NCBI GenBank assembly: GCA_022747635.1
Contig: JAKTNV010000003.1
Span: 96,434,454-96,498,453, forward strand
DNA length: 64,000 nucleotides
Source of the DNA: Hetaerina americana
Taxonomy: Eukaryota > Arthropoda > Insecta > Odonata > Calopterygidae
Reading direction: 5' to 3'
The notes under the pieces are model-generated. The model did not search any database and was not told the DNA's origin. It worked only from the letters and a program-made list of their open reading frames with translations. The position numbers and the translations under genes were made by a program. The stretch's first letter is position 1; every line of letters begins with the position of its first letter. Positions 37,367 through 49,034 of the stretch are shown piece after piece.

Positions 37367-38276
37367 CGAGGCATATTTATAAAGGACATATATTTAAATA
37401 TGGGCGCTTCAGAACACAGTTTTACTCCTGCAGCGCCATCTACTGATTCATTGAGAATCTATAGCAGCATTTGTTTTGTTTCAGAAGTTGTTTGCTTGTC
37501 CGTACATGCAAACAACAATGTCCGCGACAATCGTTCATCCCACCGAGTTTTTGGGCCGTTATCAGCAAGATGGAAATGACTTGTTTTTCCCATTATTGCC
37601 GGGGACGAGACGTGGGTATCCTACATAAATCCAGAAAAAAAACAGCGATCGATTCAGTGGCGACACTCATATTCACCAAAACCGAAAAAATTTAATCAAA
37701 CTCCATGCACAAGTCGAAAATTGATGGATACCGTTTTTTGGGATATAAAAGGTGTTCTTTTAGTAGTTTTAATGGGACGCGGGAAAACAATTACAGCTGA
37801 GGTGTACTGCGAAACGCTCAGCAAACTAAGACGTGCGATCCAAAACAAACGACGCGGGAAACTGTCATCTGGCGTAATTCTCCTCCACGATTACGCGCGT
37901 CCTCACACTGCTGCCAAAACCAATAAGAAAAATCAAGATTTTCGTTGGGAACTCTTGGAACGCCCGCCGTACAGTCCTGACCTTGCACCAAGCGACTACT
38001 TCCTCTTCTTCCACTTGAAACAGTGGCTCGGTGGACAACGTTTCGAAACCGAAGATGAACTCAAGAACGGCGTTGTCAATTGGATCAACTCTCAGGTGGC
38101 GAGCTTCTATGCAGAGGGGTTAAAGAAGCTTGTGCAGTGGCACGAAAAATGCTTAGAAGTGAACAGCAATTATGTAGAGAAGTGATGTAGCTAACTAAAA
38201 GTGCCAATGAAATGTGTTTCATATGAGAATATTTTTTCCTGTAACCAAACAGCCCTTACTTTATGAACATGCCTCG
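37367..38276 (+). mobile_element. Mariner C, 910-bp copy lacking the DNA-binding domain
   Basis: Inverted ends CGAGGCATATTTATAAAG (5') and CGAGGCATGTTCATAAAG (complement of 3') match at 16 of 18 positions and are bracketed by TA (37365-37366 and 38277-38278). The copy begins only 196 bp after mariner B but has different ends and a different transposase, so it is a separate insertion. The 5' half has a large deletion. Confidence 0.9.
37586..38185 (+). pseudogene. Mariner C transposase, catalytic domain only
   Basis: The open frame, read through the upstream TTG at 37721, carries the full triad. The first Asp is in AGDETWVSY (codon at 37604), the second in LLHDYARPH (37889) and the third in YSPDLAPSDY (37994), with 34 residues between the last two. 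The C-terminus is complete (NSNYVEK, stop at 38183). The helix-turn-helix half is missing. A short remnant (FLGRYQQDGND, about 37543-37575) lies in another frame just upstream, showing a frameshift beside the deletion. The catalytic asparagine after the second Asp has become Tyr (HDY instead of HDN). No start codon gives a whole transposase. Confidence 0.88.
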
Positions 38277-38487
38277 TACTTCTCTGCCAAACAATGGACT
38301 TTCTGAAGCCCCCTCTGATTTTTCACTCGTTAAATTGGTATGACTCTCTGAGCCAACGTGGTTACTGGATTATCTTAATGATTTCAATAGGCTTTCAAGT
38401 TCACTGTTAAAGCATTCTGAACGCTGAGTATGCTTAGAATTATTTTATATAGCTGTTCCTCCCAGTCATCGGGAGCTCAGAGAAATA

Positions 38488-39776
38488 CGAGGGTGGCTAT
38501 TTATACTTTGAGCCTTGACAACACTAAGTGCTTTAGGCACCACCTGACGTTTCTATATGAAAGTTTCACTCTTTTTAACGCTAACTTTCTATGGGACATT
38601 TTTTCGTTTGGTCATATCTTGTGTTGTTTACAGTGGCTCGAAAATTTTTTCTCAGCGAAAAAATGGAGTTAATTCGTGAGCACTTTCGTGCGATGTTTTT
38701 TTACGATTTTCAAAGTGGATTATCAAGACAGGAGTGCATCAATCAACTTACTTCTACTTTTGGCGATGAATCCCCATTCTTTGCCACTGTGAAACGCTGG
38801 TAAAACGAATTCCATCATGGCCGCCGTTCGCTCAGCGACGAAAGTCGTGAAGGTCGTCCAAAATCAGTTTTTGTGCCAGAAAAAATTGATGCTGTGCAAC
38901 AATTAGCAATGGAGGATCGTCATGTGACTCATCGTGAGATTAAGGCATCTTTGGGGAATATTATGACGAGCATCAATAAGATATTGCACGTACATTTACC
39001 AGTTAAAAACATTTGTTCGCGCAGGATCACGCATAATTTGACAAAAGCTCAAAAAGATGCTCGTGTCAATTGGTGCAAAGAAATGCTCAAGAAATACAAT
39101 CGCGGCGAATCAAAAGCTGAGTATAACATCTAAACAGGTTACGAATCTTGCATTTATGCGTGTAAGTCCGAAAGAAAACAGCAATCCACTGTATGGGCCT
39201 TCTAATACGAGCCAAATCCGACATAAGTGATTCATGCACGAAGCACATCGAAGCAAATGATCGCCTGACTCTTCAGAATAACGGAACATGTGGCAACCGT
39301 ACTGTTAGAGAAACTTAGAACCGTGAATTCTGAATGGTACACGAGCATTTGTTTGCTAGAAGTGCATGGTGAAATAAGGGAAAAGAAGCGGCAACGAAGG
39401 ACCATTCTTCATCATCACAATACAACCTCTCACAGATCGGCTGAAACAACTTTGACTGGCCAAAACGTCGAATTGATGGGCTATCCTGCGTACAGCCCTG
39501 ATTTAACTCCAAATGACTTCTTTTTATGCCCGTTTGTCAAGAAAAAATTGCGTTGCCAACGTTTTTCGACGCCTGAAGAAGCCATTAATGCATTGAAAAA
39601 CCATATTTTGGAGGTACCTCAATCGGAGTGGAAAAATTGTTACGAAAATTAGTTCGAGCGCATGCACAACTGTATTGATTATCATGGAGAATACTTTGAA
39701 AAACAATAAAGCAAATTTACAACGATCAATTATTCTTTTTTCATTATTTGGCACAAAATATAATTAGCAACCCTCG
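38488..39776 (+). mobile_element. Mariner D, full-length 1,289-bp dead copy
   Basis: Inverted ends CGAGGGTGGCTATTTATA (5') and CGAGGGTTGCTAATTATA (complement of 3') are flanked by TA at 38486-38487 and 39777-39778. The length is that of an intact mariner. The ends and transposase differ from copies A-C and E, making this another subfamily. Confidence 0.93.
38663..39709 (+). pseudogene. Mariner D transposase, six stops and two lost catalytic residues
   Basis: The frame from ATG 38663 to TAA 39707 is 348 codons and shows no net frameshift. Stops fall at codons 47, 157, 181, 188, 202 and 330. Recognisable motifs are FGDESPFFATVKRW, GRRSLSDESREGRPKSV, GYPAYSPDLTPNDFFL and GEYFEKQ. The first catalytic Asp is Tyr at codon 160 (TGYES for TGDES) and the second is His at codon 252 (HHHN for HHDN); the third is present at codon 285. 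The last two sites are 32 residues apart instead of 34, consistent with loss of two codons. Decay by substitution rather than large deletion points to an old insertion. Confidence 0.92.
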
Positions 39777-40034
39777 TAGAAGTTTATAAATTGAAATATT
39801 TCCAGAATAGCATTGATTTTAAATGATTCCAAAAACATTTATAAAAACATAAGAAGAGAGAGAGGTTTGACTTGAGTTACCTATTTAGAGTACGGAAAAA
39901 TTCTCTTAAAATATCTCTTCTTTGCTGTATATTGGAATGTACAACAACTCATATAACTCGTGTATATGTGTGTTTGTGTTTTTGTATGTGAACTAAAATA
40001 AACGTCTATTCATCCATATGTATGAGTTATAGTG

Positions 40035-40115
40035 ATGCATTTAGGGCTGGTGCCCTATAATTCCTGTCACACTCCCTTGCGGCAGCTTGCGGAGTAGTGT
40101 ATAAGAGTTGATGTA
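40035..40115 (+). repeat. Repeat family 'CGGC-GCTTGC' copy 1
   Basis: CACACTCCCTTGCGGCAGCT and the bases after it (TGCGGAG, then GTTGATGTA) align with 57080-57145 (CACACGCCCTTTCGGCGGCT, TGCAGGG, then GTAGATGTA). It looks like the 3' end of a dispersed element whose tail is built on GTAGATGTA. Only these two copies are visible, so the full unit is unknown. Confidence 0.5.
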
Positions 40116-40119
40116 AACC

Positions 40120-40880
40120 AAGATAAAATCCTAATATTTTTAGTTGTTAAATGAATTTTATACTATATTCCGTACGGAGTTACATTCTCGTAAACTAATG
40201 CTGCTTTAACAATGAATAAAACGCATTGATTGAAATTTCGATTTCTCAAAATATGTTAAAATTATTTAAAAATTAAATACACTTATTCATAAATATGCCA
40301 ACAAACGAAATTTCAAGATATTATGAAAACCATAAGAAGCGCAATAAACTTGTATCCCGGCACTTTGCTAGTTGAACTTGCACCTGAGTGCAGTGCACTG
40401 CAAATTGCGTTTTACTGTCTTTGAAATGTGTGATAAATTGTGCAATACGTCAATGTGTAATATTTTTATCCCTTTATAAGATTTATGATTTAAACGTCAG
40501 TGATATTTCTATTTTCACATATGTGCTAGAAAAACCTCGACACGAACAGTCTATGTGCTGCATATCCGTTTACAAGTAGTTGATGCATCCCATATTTATA
40601 AAATAAATATCCAAAACATTCAGCCTTCCACTGAAAAATATCTCATCAAACCCACACCAACTAAAAATCATGTAAGGATAGGAAAATATTGTGAGAGTTT
40701 ATTTTTTGGTGGAAAAGTAAACTATTCAAAATTTCCCATTATCATTAGTAAAAAGTATCCTCGGAATCCTTCGGAGAGAATGCTTTGACCATCGTTGGCG
40801 TCTATTTTCCAGCCCGGACCATATTTCAACGAGGTTTCTTAGATTTATATTGTCTCTGGTCCTAAACATAAAATCACCAT
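40120..40880. other. AT-rich intergenic sequence
   Basis: No recognisable gene. Two frames of 63 and 77 codons have no motif. Confidence 0.5.
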
Positions 40881-40883
40881 ATA

Positions 40884-41122
40884 GGGTCCCGGGTTCAATT
40901 CCCGGGCAAGGCACTCTGGGCAACTGCAGCTCCAGCCAAGCTAAAGTGATTTTTCGGGTACCAGGTCTTCCTGGGAAACCATAACCGGCACAGGGAAAGG
41001 AACTGGTCCCCCTACCCTGATGTGTGAATTTTCACACGCCGTATAGGGCTTAGTACTGGGTGATCTCTACCATCACCTACTATACCAACCTTCGGGTTGA
41101 TTACTGTGTTTATGGTTTATGG
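40884..41122 (+). mobile_element. SINE copy D, 5'-truncated
   Basis: The copy begins at the B-box (GGGTTCAATTCCC, 40891-40903) and continues through the whole body: CTGGGAAACCATAACCGGCA, GGGCTTAGTACTGGGTGATC, CCATCACCTACTATACCAAC, TTCGGGTTGATTACTGTG, to the GTTTATGGTTTATGG end. It retains the segment CCTGATGTGTGAATTTTCAC that copy B lacks, so it helps define the full-length body. The A-box half is absent. Confidence 0.85.
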
Positions 41123-41129
41123 TTATTCC

Positions 41130-42570
41130 TCATGAGCTCTCTTAATGTTAATACGATAACAAAACGAACAAAAAACAATATTTTAGAATTTTTCATTCTG
41201 TTACCCAAAAAATATTAAGCCTTATTCGATAGAATACTTACATGAAAAAAGTTACATTGTCATGTACGTAATTTTGACTTAAAATGTAATCAATGGAAGA
41301 TTTTTGTTTATAAAGTGTTTTGACGTCACGATATGCTCGTATTTCTACCAAATCAGTTTTATTTTTCGTTATTGAATCATTTTGCGTAGCACTAAAAATA
41401 TGATATGTATAAACGCCATTAATTATTTAAACATGAAATTAAGGATTACATTTTGTAGCCATGCGTTTTTCTAAAGAGCGTTCCATAAAATAATTATAAT
41501 TTTTTAGCAATAAACTATCTGTATTTAGATACTTTAACTAATCCTGCTTGAATCCTATGAAAATATAGTCGACCAGAGCTACCATAATCCAACCCAATTG
41601 GAAACAAATATAGATAGATAATGGAAATACCATCATGTATATTTTTCCCTGTACAGTTTGACCTGTTCAGTGAACTCAATTTGGTATCTTTTTTCGTGTG
41701 GAGATCCCGAGGAATTATCATTCCATTAAAACTTTTGAGGATTTTTAAGGAACGGTAGCGGCACCGGATTGGGATTCCCTAATCAATCACAATTCCACGC
41801 TGCTTAATATAAATTCGACTGTCGTGGGCACTCGTTCTGATAGCCATTCATTTCCGCAGCCTTTCCCAATTTCCGCGATTTATATTTTTTGATCAGAGCA
41901 ATTTTTCATGCACGAGCTCATTTTTCAAGTTTAGACGAGGTCTCGCACACTCCATTGATCATGCAATCAATTTCGGAAGCAAGTCCTTCTCTCCCTTTAT
42001 CATTTACTCATTCCCTTCTCCTACCTCTCCCTCCTTTACAGCCTTCTATCTCAAAAACGAACCGAACCTTGAGGTATATTCCCGTGGAGGAGAGCAAAAA
42101 AAACCTTCCTTGCTAGTGGCCCCACAATTCGACGCTCGTATTGTTCCGCGTGTGAGTGGAAACGGCCGTTTATAAGTCGGCGTATGTGTGTCCCTTTGCC
42201 ACGGATACTCTCCACCTCGAAGAACAAACTCCTTACGGATCCATCTGTAGTAATGGCATCTCACTACCGAGCCACCGCAAGAACGTTGACGCTGTTTCAC
42301 CGAACGATATTTTTTGCCACTGCCACCGAAAAGATCTCGCCGCTGCTTCCTTCCTCATGCCGGGGCATTGTGGGAGCGTTCGGAGAGGGATTCTGGGATG
42401 GAAACTGTTGAACTCGTTGAAAGAAACTCGCGGCTGATGTGCTCCCATAAGACGCGGGGTAGGCGTCATTTTCCTTAACGATCAGGTTTTGCGAGGCGGC
42501 ACGAAAGCGAGGGTGGCTTGGGTATAGAGGCGAATTGGAAAAAAATTCGACCCATTAATTTGGATGCGAA
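41130..42570. other. Intergenic sequence grading into GC-richer DNA
   Basis: 41130-41780 is AT-rich and empty. 41900-42540 is GC-richer, with opposing frames of 60-93 codons and no motif. No gene was recognised. Confidence 0.5.
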
Positions 42571-42584
42571 TTTGTATATGTATC

Positions 42585-42628
42585 TGTATAATATATACAT
42601 ATGTATATATGTGTAGATATATATGTGT

Positions 42629-42669
<41 letters not shown>

Positions 42670-42718
42670 TATATATACATATATATGTGTGTGTGTGTAT
42701 AGATATACATATATTTAA
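42585..42718. repeat. (TA)n/(TG)n microsatellite beside SINE E
   Basis: Interrupted TA, TATG and TG dinucleotides abut the 3' end of the inverted SINE copy E. Confidence 0.9.
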
Positions 42719-42830
42719 CCAGAAACACAGTAATCAACCCGAAGGTCGGTTTGGCGGGTGATGGCAGAGTTCACCCGGCACTAAGCCCGACGACGTGTGA
42801 AATTCACACATCAGGGTAGGGGGGCATATA
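42719..42830 (-). mobile_element. SINE copy E, inverted and 5'-truncated
   Basis: Reading the minus strand gives CACACGTCGTCGGGCTTAGT, CCGGGTGAACTCTGCCATCA, CCGACCTTCGGGTTGATTAC and TGTGTTTCTGG, the 3' body of the SINE family. The head is missing. Microsatellite DNA lies on both sides (42585-42718 and 42828-42890). Confidence 0.82.
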
Positions 42831-42890
42831 TATGTGCATTTATATATGTATATATATGTATGTATATAATATATATTTAATATATGTACA
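42828..42890. repeat. (TA)n/(TG)n microsatellite, other side of SINE E
   Basis: Interrupted TATG and TA dinucleotides directly follow the truncated 5' end of SINE E. Confidence 0.85.
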
Positions 42891-42959
42891 CACATCCTCG
42901 GTTTTGTTGCACGAGTACCTACATTTTCAAAAGCCTTCGGGAATCTCTCTGTTTTGCAG

Positions 42960-44480
42960 CAGAATGTTAGGATCGTGAATTTGACATCGACCCATATAAC
43001 AGTGTCCTCGCTGCCAAAATTCGTAGGAAAACCCTTACGCGTCCTCCCCGAGAGTCTTAACGCCATTGTAACTGAGCATGAGGATGTGGAGGGGGAAGTA
43101 ACCTCAGGAGCCCTCGGCTCCTTTTACAATAGACAAAATGCCATTCCGCATCAAGGACTCCTCTCTCCCTCACGCGCAGTCCTACCTTTTCTTCGCTAAA
43201 ACACCAAAGTGACATCCTTCATCGCTAATCCCTGGATTCAACGCCCGCAATAGAATGAGGCGTAGCAAGCCGTGGGAAACAATGCTGTCCAAGGGGGGTG
43301 AGGGAAAGAGCCAGTGCTTTCGCCCCCTTCTCTCTCTTCATTTCTCTCTACTCTCTGCTCCTCGTGAGTCGTCGCGCATCTTCACAAAGAAGCGGGATTA
43401 ATTGGCACCGCGGATGTAACTCAAGGCCCCCTTATTTCCCTCCCCCCCCCCGCCCTCCCGCATCGAACCAAACCACCCGCCGCGCGCATCTCCCACCACC
43501 TCCTCCTGCCGCGCCCCGCAATCCTCTCTCCATCCCCCGGGGAGAGCTCCCGACCCCGCTCCCGATCCCCGAGCCCCCCTTCCGCGCTCCATCCCCCGCC
43601 GAGGGAATGCGTACACCTGCCGCTCCTTGCACCCCCACACCCTCTTCTCCGTCTCACGGCCCTTTAAAAAAAAACCCTTCCTCGCACGCTCTAACCGCTT
43701 CACCCCGCCCCCACGCCAAAACGACTACACTAACCTCACCGCACAAACGGTGGGGGCATGCCGCGGCATCCCAGTCGTTTCATCTTCGCTTTTGATCCCG
43801 TTCTCACGAGCCGAGTCTCTCCACCCTCCCTCCCACCGGCCCACTCACTCCAAGGCACCCCTGTCCATTTCCACACTCCCCGTCCGCGCCGTTCCTCCGA
43901 GGTGGAATTCCCTTCTTTTGCATCGTCTCCATATTTCCCAACAAATTAATCGGTTCGGGCGACGAGGAGGAGGAAGATGTGGAGGGAGGCCTTTTACCTC
44001 CGACGCTCGCTCTCTCTCTTGCTCCCTTTTTCATCCACCGCTTTTGTCTTGCCGCGTTCCCCGCACCCTCCCTGCCATCACTCCCCCTCAAGCCCCCTCC
44101 GACTGCGGACCCCGCATTCCCCATCCCCCTCATCCCTCTCCACACCCAGCCACAGACGGCACCCTCCTTCCTCCTCGGATAGAACGCGTGCAATTTCTCA
44201 TCATTAATTCTCTCATCCACTTTTATCCGGAGCTCCCGCCCCCTCTCCAGGAGCGCGAAACCCCCAGTCTCTCCGCTCCTCCCTCTGTCCTTCACCCCTT
44301 CCCCTAAACCAACTCCATGTTTGTTTCGGAATCCGTCTCTCCGCAGCCTCCTCCCTCTTTGTGGAAGGGCGGAATCGTTTCTCACTCTTCTACTTCATTC
44401 TCCGCATCCATCTCTCTCTTTCTGTCTCTTTCGCCCTGTTGCTAGGACTCGATTTATATTTGGTGGTATCGTGACCGCGG
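42960..44480. other. GC-rich, pyrimidine-biased island
   Basis: The sequence is GC-rich with a long C/T-rich plus strand (about 43430-44320), including a 10-base C run near 43442. Overlapping frames up to 226 codons are Pro/Ser/His-rich on the plus strand and Gly/Arg-rich on the minus strand, as the composition predicts. A CpG-island function is possible, but no exon signature was found. Confidence 0.65.
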
Positions 44481-45003
44481 GTGTTTTCACCTACGTACGT
44501 CGGAAGGGTAAAGCTGAGTTAAAGGTCGAACTTGTCTCAGTTAAAGATGGAGCACGTGAGATAGTTGTCCATTATATTTCATTATGCATAGTTATAACTG
44601 CACTTCTCAGTACCAATCGTCAGTTAAGTGAATCTGTTTACAAACATTTTTTTTGTAGGCTTGGATTTCAAATAATTAGAACGATATATGTTAGAATTAT
44701 TTAGTATGCCGTTTAAAGAGCATTTAACTCTTTTTATTAAAAGCTGATAATTTTGCGCAAACGGTATTAAAATTTGGCATCGAAATATTTCTGATACTTG
44801 TTTGGTTCTAGATTACTGCAATATTATTAATTGAATGATAGTTTATCCATATTTGTAGAATTAACTCAGAGTTTTGCTTTGTACGAAAATGAGGACGGGA
44901 GGAATTATTTTTCCTCCCTCAGTTCTACGATTAGAGATACTTCATGATTGCATGTTTATCAATGTAAAAGGGTTTTATGCATCTCATGTCCCTTTGAAAG
45001 CAC
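44481..45003. other. AT-rich spacer between islands
   Basis: Nothing recognisable. Confidence 0.5.
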
Positions 45004-45720
45004 GTGGCGTTTTATTTTAGCCCATGTTTCCCGACACTCATCCTCTTTTTCTCATGCCCTTGCTCTCCGATAGCAATTTCCACTCAAGCGTCCATGCATC
45101 CCATTTCCCGAAGTCTCTCCTTCCTCCTCTTCAGAATCTCCCTTTCATCTCCTCTCTTCCTGCGGTCCTTCTTTTCACATCCTCCCCTCACCCTTACCCC
45201 CTCGTCGACCTACCCACTCACCCCCCATCCACGCTCACCATCCCTCGCACCCTTCTCTCTCACTCTTCCTTCCCTTTTCCATGCTGAAAACGGCAGGGGC
45301 CTCGGAATCAGTCAGTGCCAGGACCGCTCTTTTGTCAGGGCGGATTCCTCGGTCGGTTGGGCGTCAATTAAAAATGCCTGGGGTCGAGAAAAAGGATCTC
45401 GCAAGGAAAGGGAGCGAGTGTTGGTGAGGGCGGGGGTGAAGGGGTGGGCCGTGGATGGGAGTGGGGGCCATGTGTATGTATGCCGGGAGATCGGGGGGAC
45501 CCAAGGGGGGTGGTTTGGTTCTCCTCCTGTGGGTGAAGGAAGAGAGGAGGGAGGGGGTGGGCAAGGAACTGAGGGGTAAAGAACTATGTGAAGCGGAGAT
45601 GGTATGGAAAGAGACAAGTAGCTCCATCTCCCGTCGGTCGGCTATACTTTTCCCCCAGCCCCCCGTCATTCTTCAGCCCTTCCTCCTTTCCCTATTTCTT
45701 GTCTTAGCCTTTCCATGTTT
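45004..45720. other. Strand-asymmetric GC-rich island
   Basis: The plus strand is pyrimidine-rich to about 45280, mixed to 45400, purine-rich to about 45620 and pyrimidine-rich to the end. Frames of 87-191 codons on both strands follow the composition and have no motif. Confidence 0.6.
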
Positions 45721-45729
45721 TTTCATTTA

Positions 45730-47050
45730 ATGCTTTAGGAATCCCAAAAATGTAATCTCCTGGAGGAAATTCTCTCAGACTTTACTCTCAAGATATTAAG
45801 AATATCATTTAAGTAGAAGACGCGTTGATTTCACATATATGCTTTGAAAATTTTACGGATCATATTTTCCAGTCACGAATTGAAAATGTAGAAACTATTA
45901 TTTCCAAAGTGGTGTGAATGTAAATGAAATTAAATGGATCAAATGAATAAATGGGAGAAAATAATCTGTATACTATGGACGGACGGTTGTTATATTGATA
46001 AAGCAGTATGGGGCTTGATTATAGTGGAAGAAACTTATTTTTAACATAAGATTTATTTTCATTATTTTAAAAAGATCAAGGAAAATATTTGTATTAAGTT
46101 TTTAATTTGACAAAACAAAATAAAAATGAGCTGCAGTTACGTAGGCAATAAAGAAATTTGGCAAACTTGGTGCTTGAACGCAATGGTATGTTATTTTAGA
46201 ACTAGTCACGAGGCCAATTTATTGTCTTTAAATTGGTTAATATCCATTTCCTCTTTAAGTTGATAAATCCATTCAAATGATTTATATGCTGCAAAATTTT
46301 CTTTTTTTCAGTTACACAAGTTTTGTGATCAATTAAATTTCAAAGGCTATCAGCTGCCATTATAGGATCATTGTACTCAATATTGAAACTGTAATATCCT
46401 TTAGGATTCACAATGTAGAAAATAAGAAACGCACCTATATAGAGCGTAAATCTCACAATTAATATTTTTATAATGCTTAATGATAACAAAAGTTCTTAAA
46501 TTAAATCAGTTGTTAGTTTTTCTCCATGTGATGGAAAACGTATTGTTTAAAGAGGTTTTAAAAGTTATTTATTTCTCAAGCCCTGTATCAGAATTCTTCT
46601 TTGAAATTAGTTAATTAATCCTTCGCCTAATTTCAAATCATTTCTCTGTTCGCATTCAATAGTGACTAAGTCGATATTCCTTAGCAATCTAAAGAACAAA
46701 TTTTCTCCTGCACCCGAATTTCATACAAACTGTAATTCATTGTGGTATTTGATTCTTCTGAAACATATCAATGACTCCGGAGATGAAGATATTCCGCATC
46801 TGTACCCATTTAAAGATATTAGCCACTTAAGGGATGAATTGTGTGGAGACTTCAACGCCCGCAAGAAGTGAATAGGCGACAATTCCCTCCTGCTATCGAA
46901 TTCAAATGAGCCGACCGCCCGTCTTGTAACGAAGGACCCAAAGAATACTCCACTAATGAGATGTTTTTCGACAAGACTCTCGAAAGGTATCACGGAGGAG
47001 GATTGATATAAATCGAGGCCCCGAGCCAACAGCTACCAAGAGTGTACACA
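45730..47050. other. AT-rich intergenic sequence, complex at its right end
   Basis: No gene was recognised. About 46850-47150 is more complex and contains GATATAAATC at about 47007, a possible TATA box, but no transcript start or exon can be assigned. Confidence 0.4.
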
Positions 47051-47219
47051 CTCCGAGAGCGGTTCGGCGGCTGCCTTAGTTTGGCGAATGTCGTTGGGTA
47101 ATTTTTATTGCTGAGTCCACTCCACAATGGCTCCGCGTGGGAATCGCCACTTTGAAAAAAAGAGAAATTCCACAATGTCGTAACGGCACGCAAAAAAGAG
47201 AAGCTAAGGGGTAGGAGAT

Positions 47220-48440
47220 AGGTAACATCCGAGGACATGGAGGTGATTGAGGGTGGGATGGAGGGTGAAAGAGAGAAGAGGGATTCCGAGAGTGGAAATG
47301 AGAGTGTGGCCGAGTGGGGATGCCCTTAATGTCGGAGGAGAGGGCCCGGGCGCGCGCCCGCCCGCCCGTGTGCGAGTATGTGTGCGTGAGCGCCTCTCTG
47401 CTTCCAAGGTGATTAAACCCGTCCGACCACTCACTCCACTGGGAGATCTCTCCCCATCGCCTCCACCACCATCATCATGGGGCCTCCTTCCTTCCCCGGG
47501 GTAACACAGAAACAGAAAAAGGAGGCTGGGGGAGGGAGTCGGAGGAAGGGAAGTGAAACGACTTTCGAAGGCGGAGAAGAAAAAAATAACAGGAGAATAA
47601 AAGAAAGAACCTCCTCCTCTCTCACGCATTGGACTTAAAAAAAATCCCCTCCAGCAAACCTCCGCTCCCTTTCTCGGCTCTTTCTTTCTCTATCTTCCTC
47701 TTTCCATGGTCTTTTTTTCTCTCTTCGGCTCTTCAGTACCGGATCGTCCCACCCCCACTAGTCCCTTTGGATTCCCTTTACTTCTCTCTCTCTATTCGTC
47801 TCCTTCCTCCACGGATTGGTTTCTAAGCAACGCAGGTGCTCAGTCCCACCCCTTTTCCTACCTCCACCACCAACTCCCTCTCTCTCTTCATCTCCAATCC
47901 CCTAAGTTCTCCTCCTCCTTCCCATCAACTCCTCAATCTATTCCATCTCCCTCTTTGCGTCTGTGTGTGTGTGAGAAGGGGAGAAAACCCCTCGCTCAAA
48001 CCCCCTGCCTCCTCACCTCCCTAACCTCCCCCGCACCACCGTCCCTCGCGCTCCCTCCTTCGCCCGTTAATGAGGACGTGGGAGTGGCCTGCGCATCATT
48101 CAAAGGCGGCCAATCACGCGGACTCCGGCGCTGGACGGGATGACTGATTGGGGGAGAGGCAGAGAAAAATCGGCGTGGAGAGTGGGGTCTGACTGGAGAG
48201 GTAAGGAGTCGTTTGAGCGGAGAGAAGAGGGGGATAGATGGAGGTGGTGGGATGGAGAGGATCGGAAAAAGGCGCAGATCTCGCAGGGTGGCAAAGGAGG
48301 ATGGGGACGGGACCAGAGAGGGATCTGGCGGTGTCTGTGGACTTGAGGGTTTGTAGGATGAAGTCTCCCCGATATCTAATTGTTTAGAGTAAGCTGGGGG
48401 TGGGATGAATGCGGTGGAGTAGTTGGAGAAAGGGTAGGCG
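47220..48440. other. Strand-asymmetric GC-rich island
   Basis: A purine-rich plus strand (about 47220-47300 and 47510-47600), a CpG-dense core (about 47330-47400), a long pyrimidine-rich block (about 47640-48060) and a purine-rich block (about 48140-48330) follow one another. All frames are compositional. Confidence 0.6.
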
Positions 48441-48479
48441 TACAGGGCCTACCTCACTCCCCGAAACGGGATAGTCCAT

Positions 48480-48988
48480 GGGAATTACAATGGCGGTTAC
48501 GCTCCATTTCTATGTGCGATTCGGCCCTAGGGAAGGATTGATCTATGCCGGCGGGTCCAATGAAAGAGAAAAATATTCTTCTAATATCCGTGGGATGTCT
48601 TCTAGCTCCAGGATTTTTTATCTCTCCCTCTCATTTGCGGTTTCCTCCCACGCCTCTTTTTCGCGACGGGCGAAATTTTTGCTGTAATAATTTGGCCAGA
48701 TGCACACTACCGATACGGAGGATGCTGAAGGATTTCGACAAAAAAAGTTCGGAACGAAGGCTCCTATAATTAGAAACGAGGCATATGGCATTGCCAGATA
48801 AAGACTGATTGCGGTGGGTCACTGGAGAAATTCTTTACCTGGAAATAAATTTCCCATCACTTTTAAGTGATGGTTTGGTGCCTGTGGATATAAGAGAAAT
48901 TTTCGAACACTTTATCACTTCCCATTTCGATGCCATTATTTAAGTTATTGAAATTTTTACTATGTAACAAATATTCCTACAATCTAAT
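48480..48988. other. Intergenic sequence
   Basis: No gene was recognised. A 20-bp palindrome (CCATCACTT-TT-AAGTGATGG) lies at 48854-48873. Confidence 0.5.
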
Positions 48989-48989
48989 A

Positions 48990-49020
<31 letters not shown>

Positions 49021-49034
49021 ATTAGATATATATA

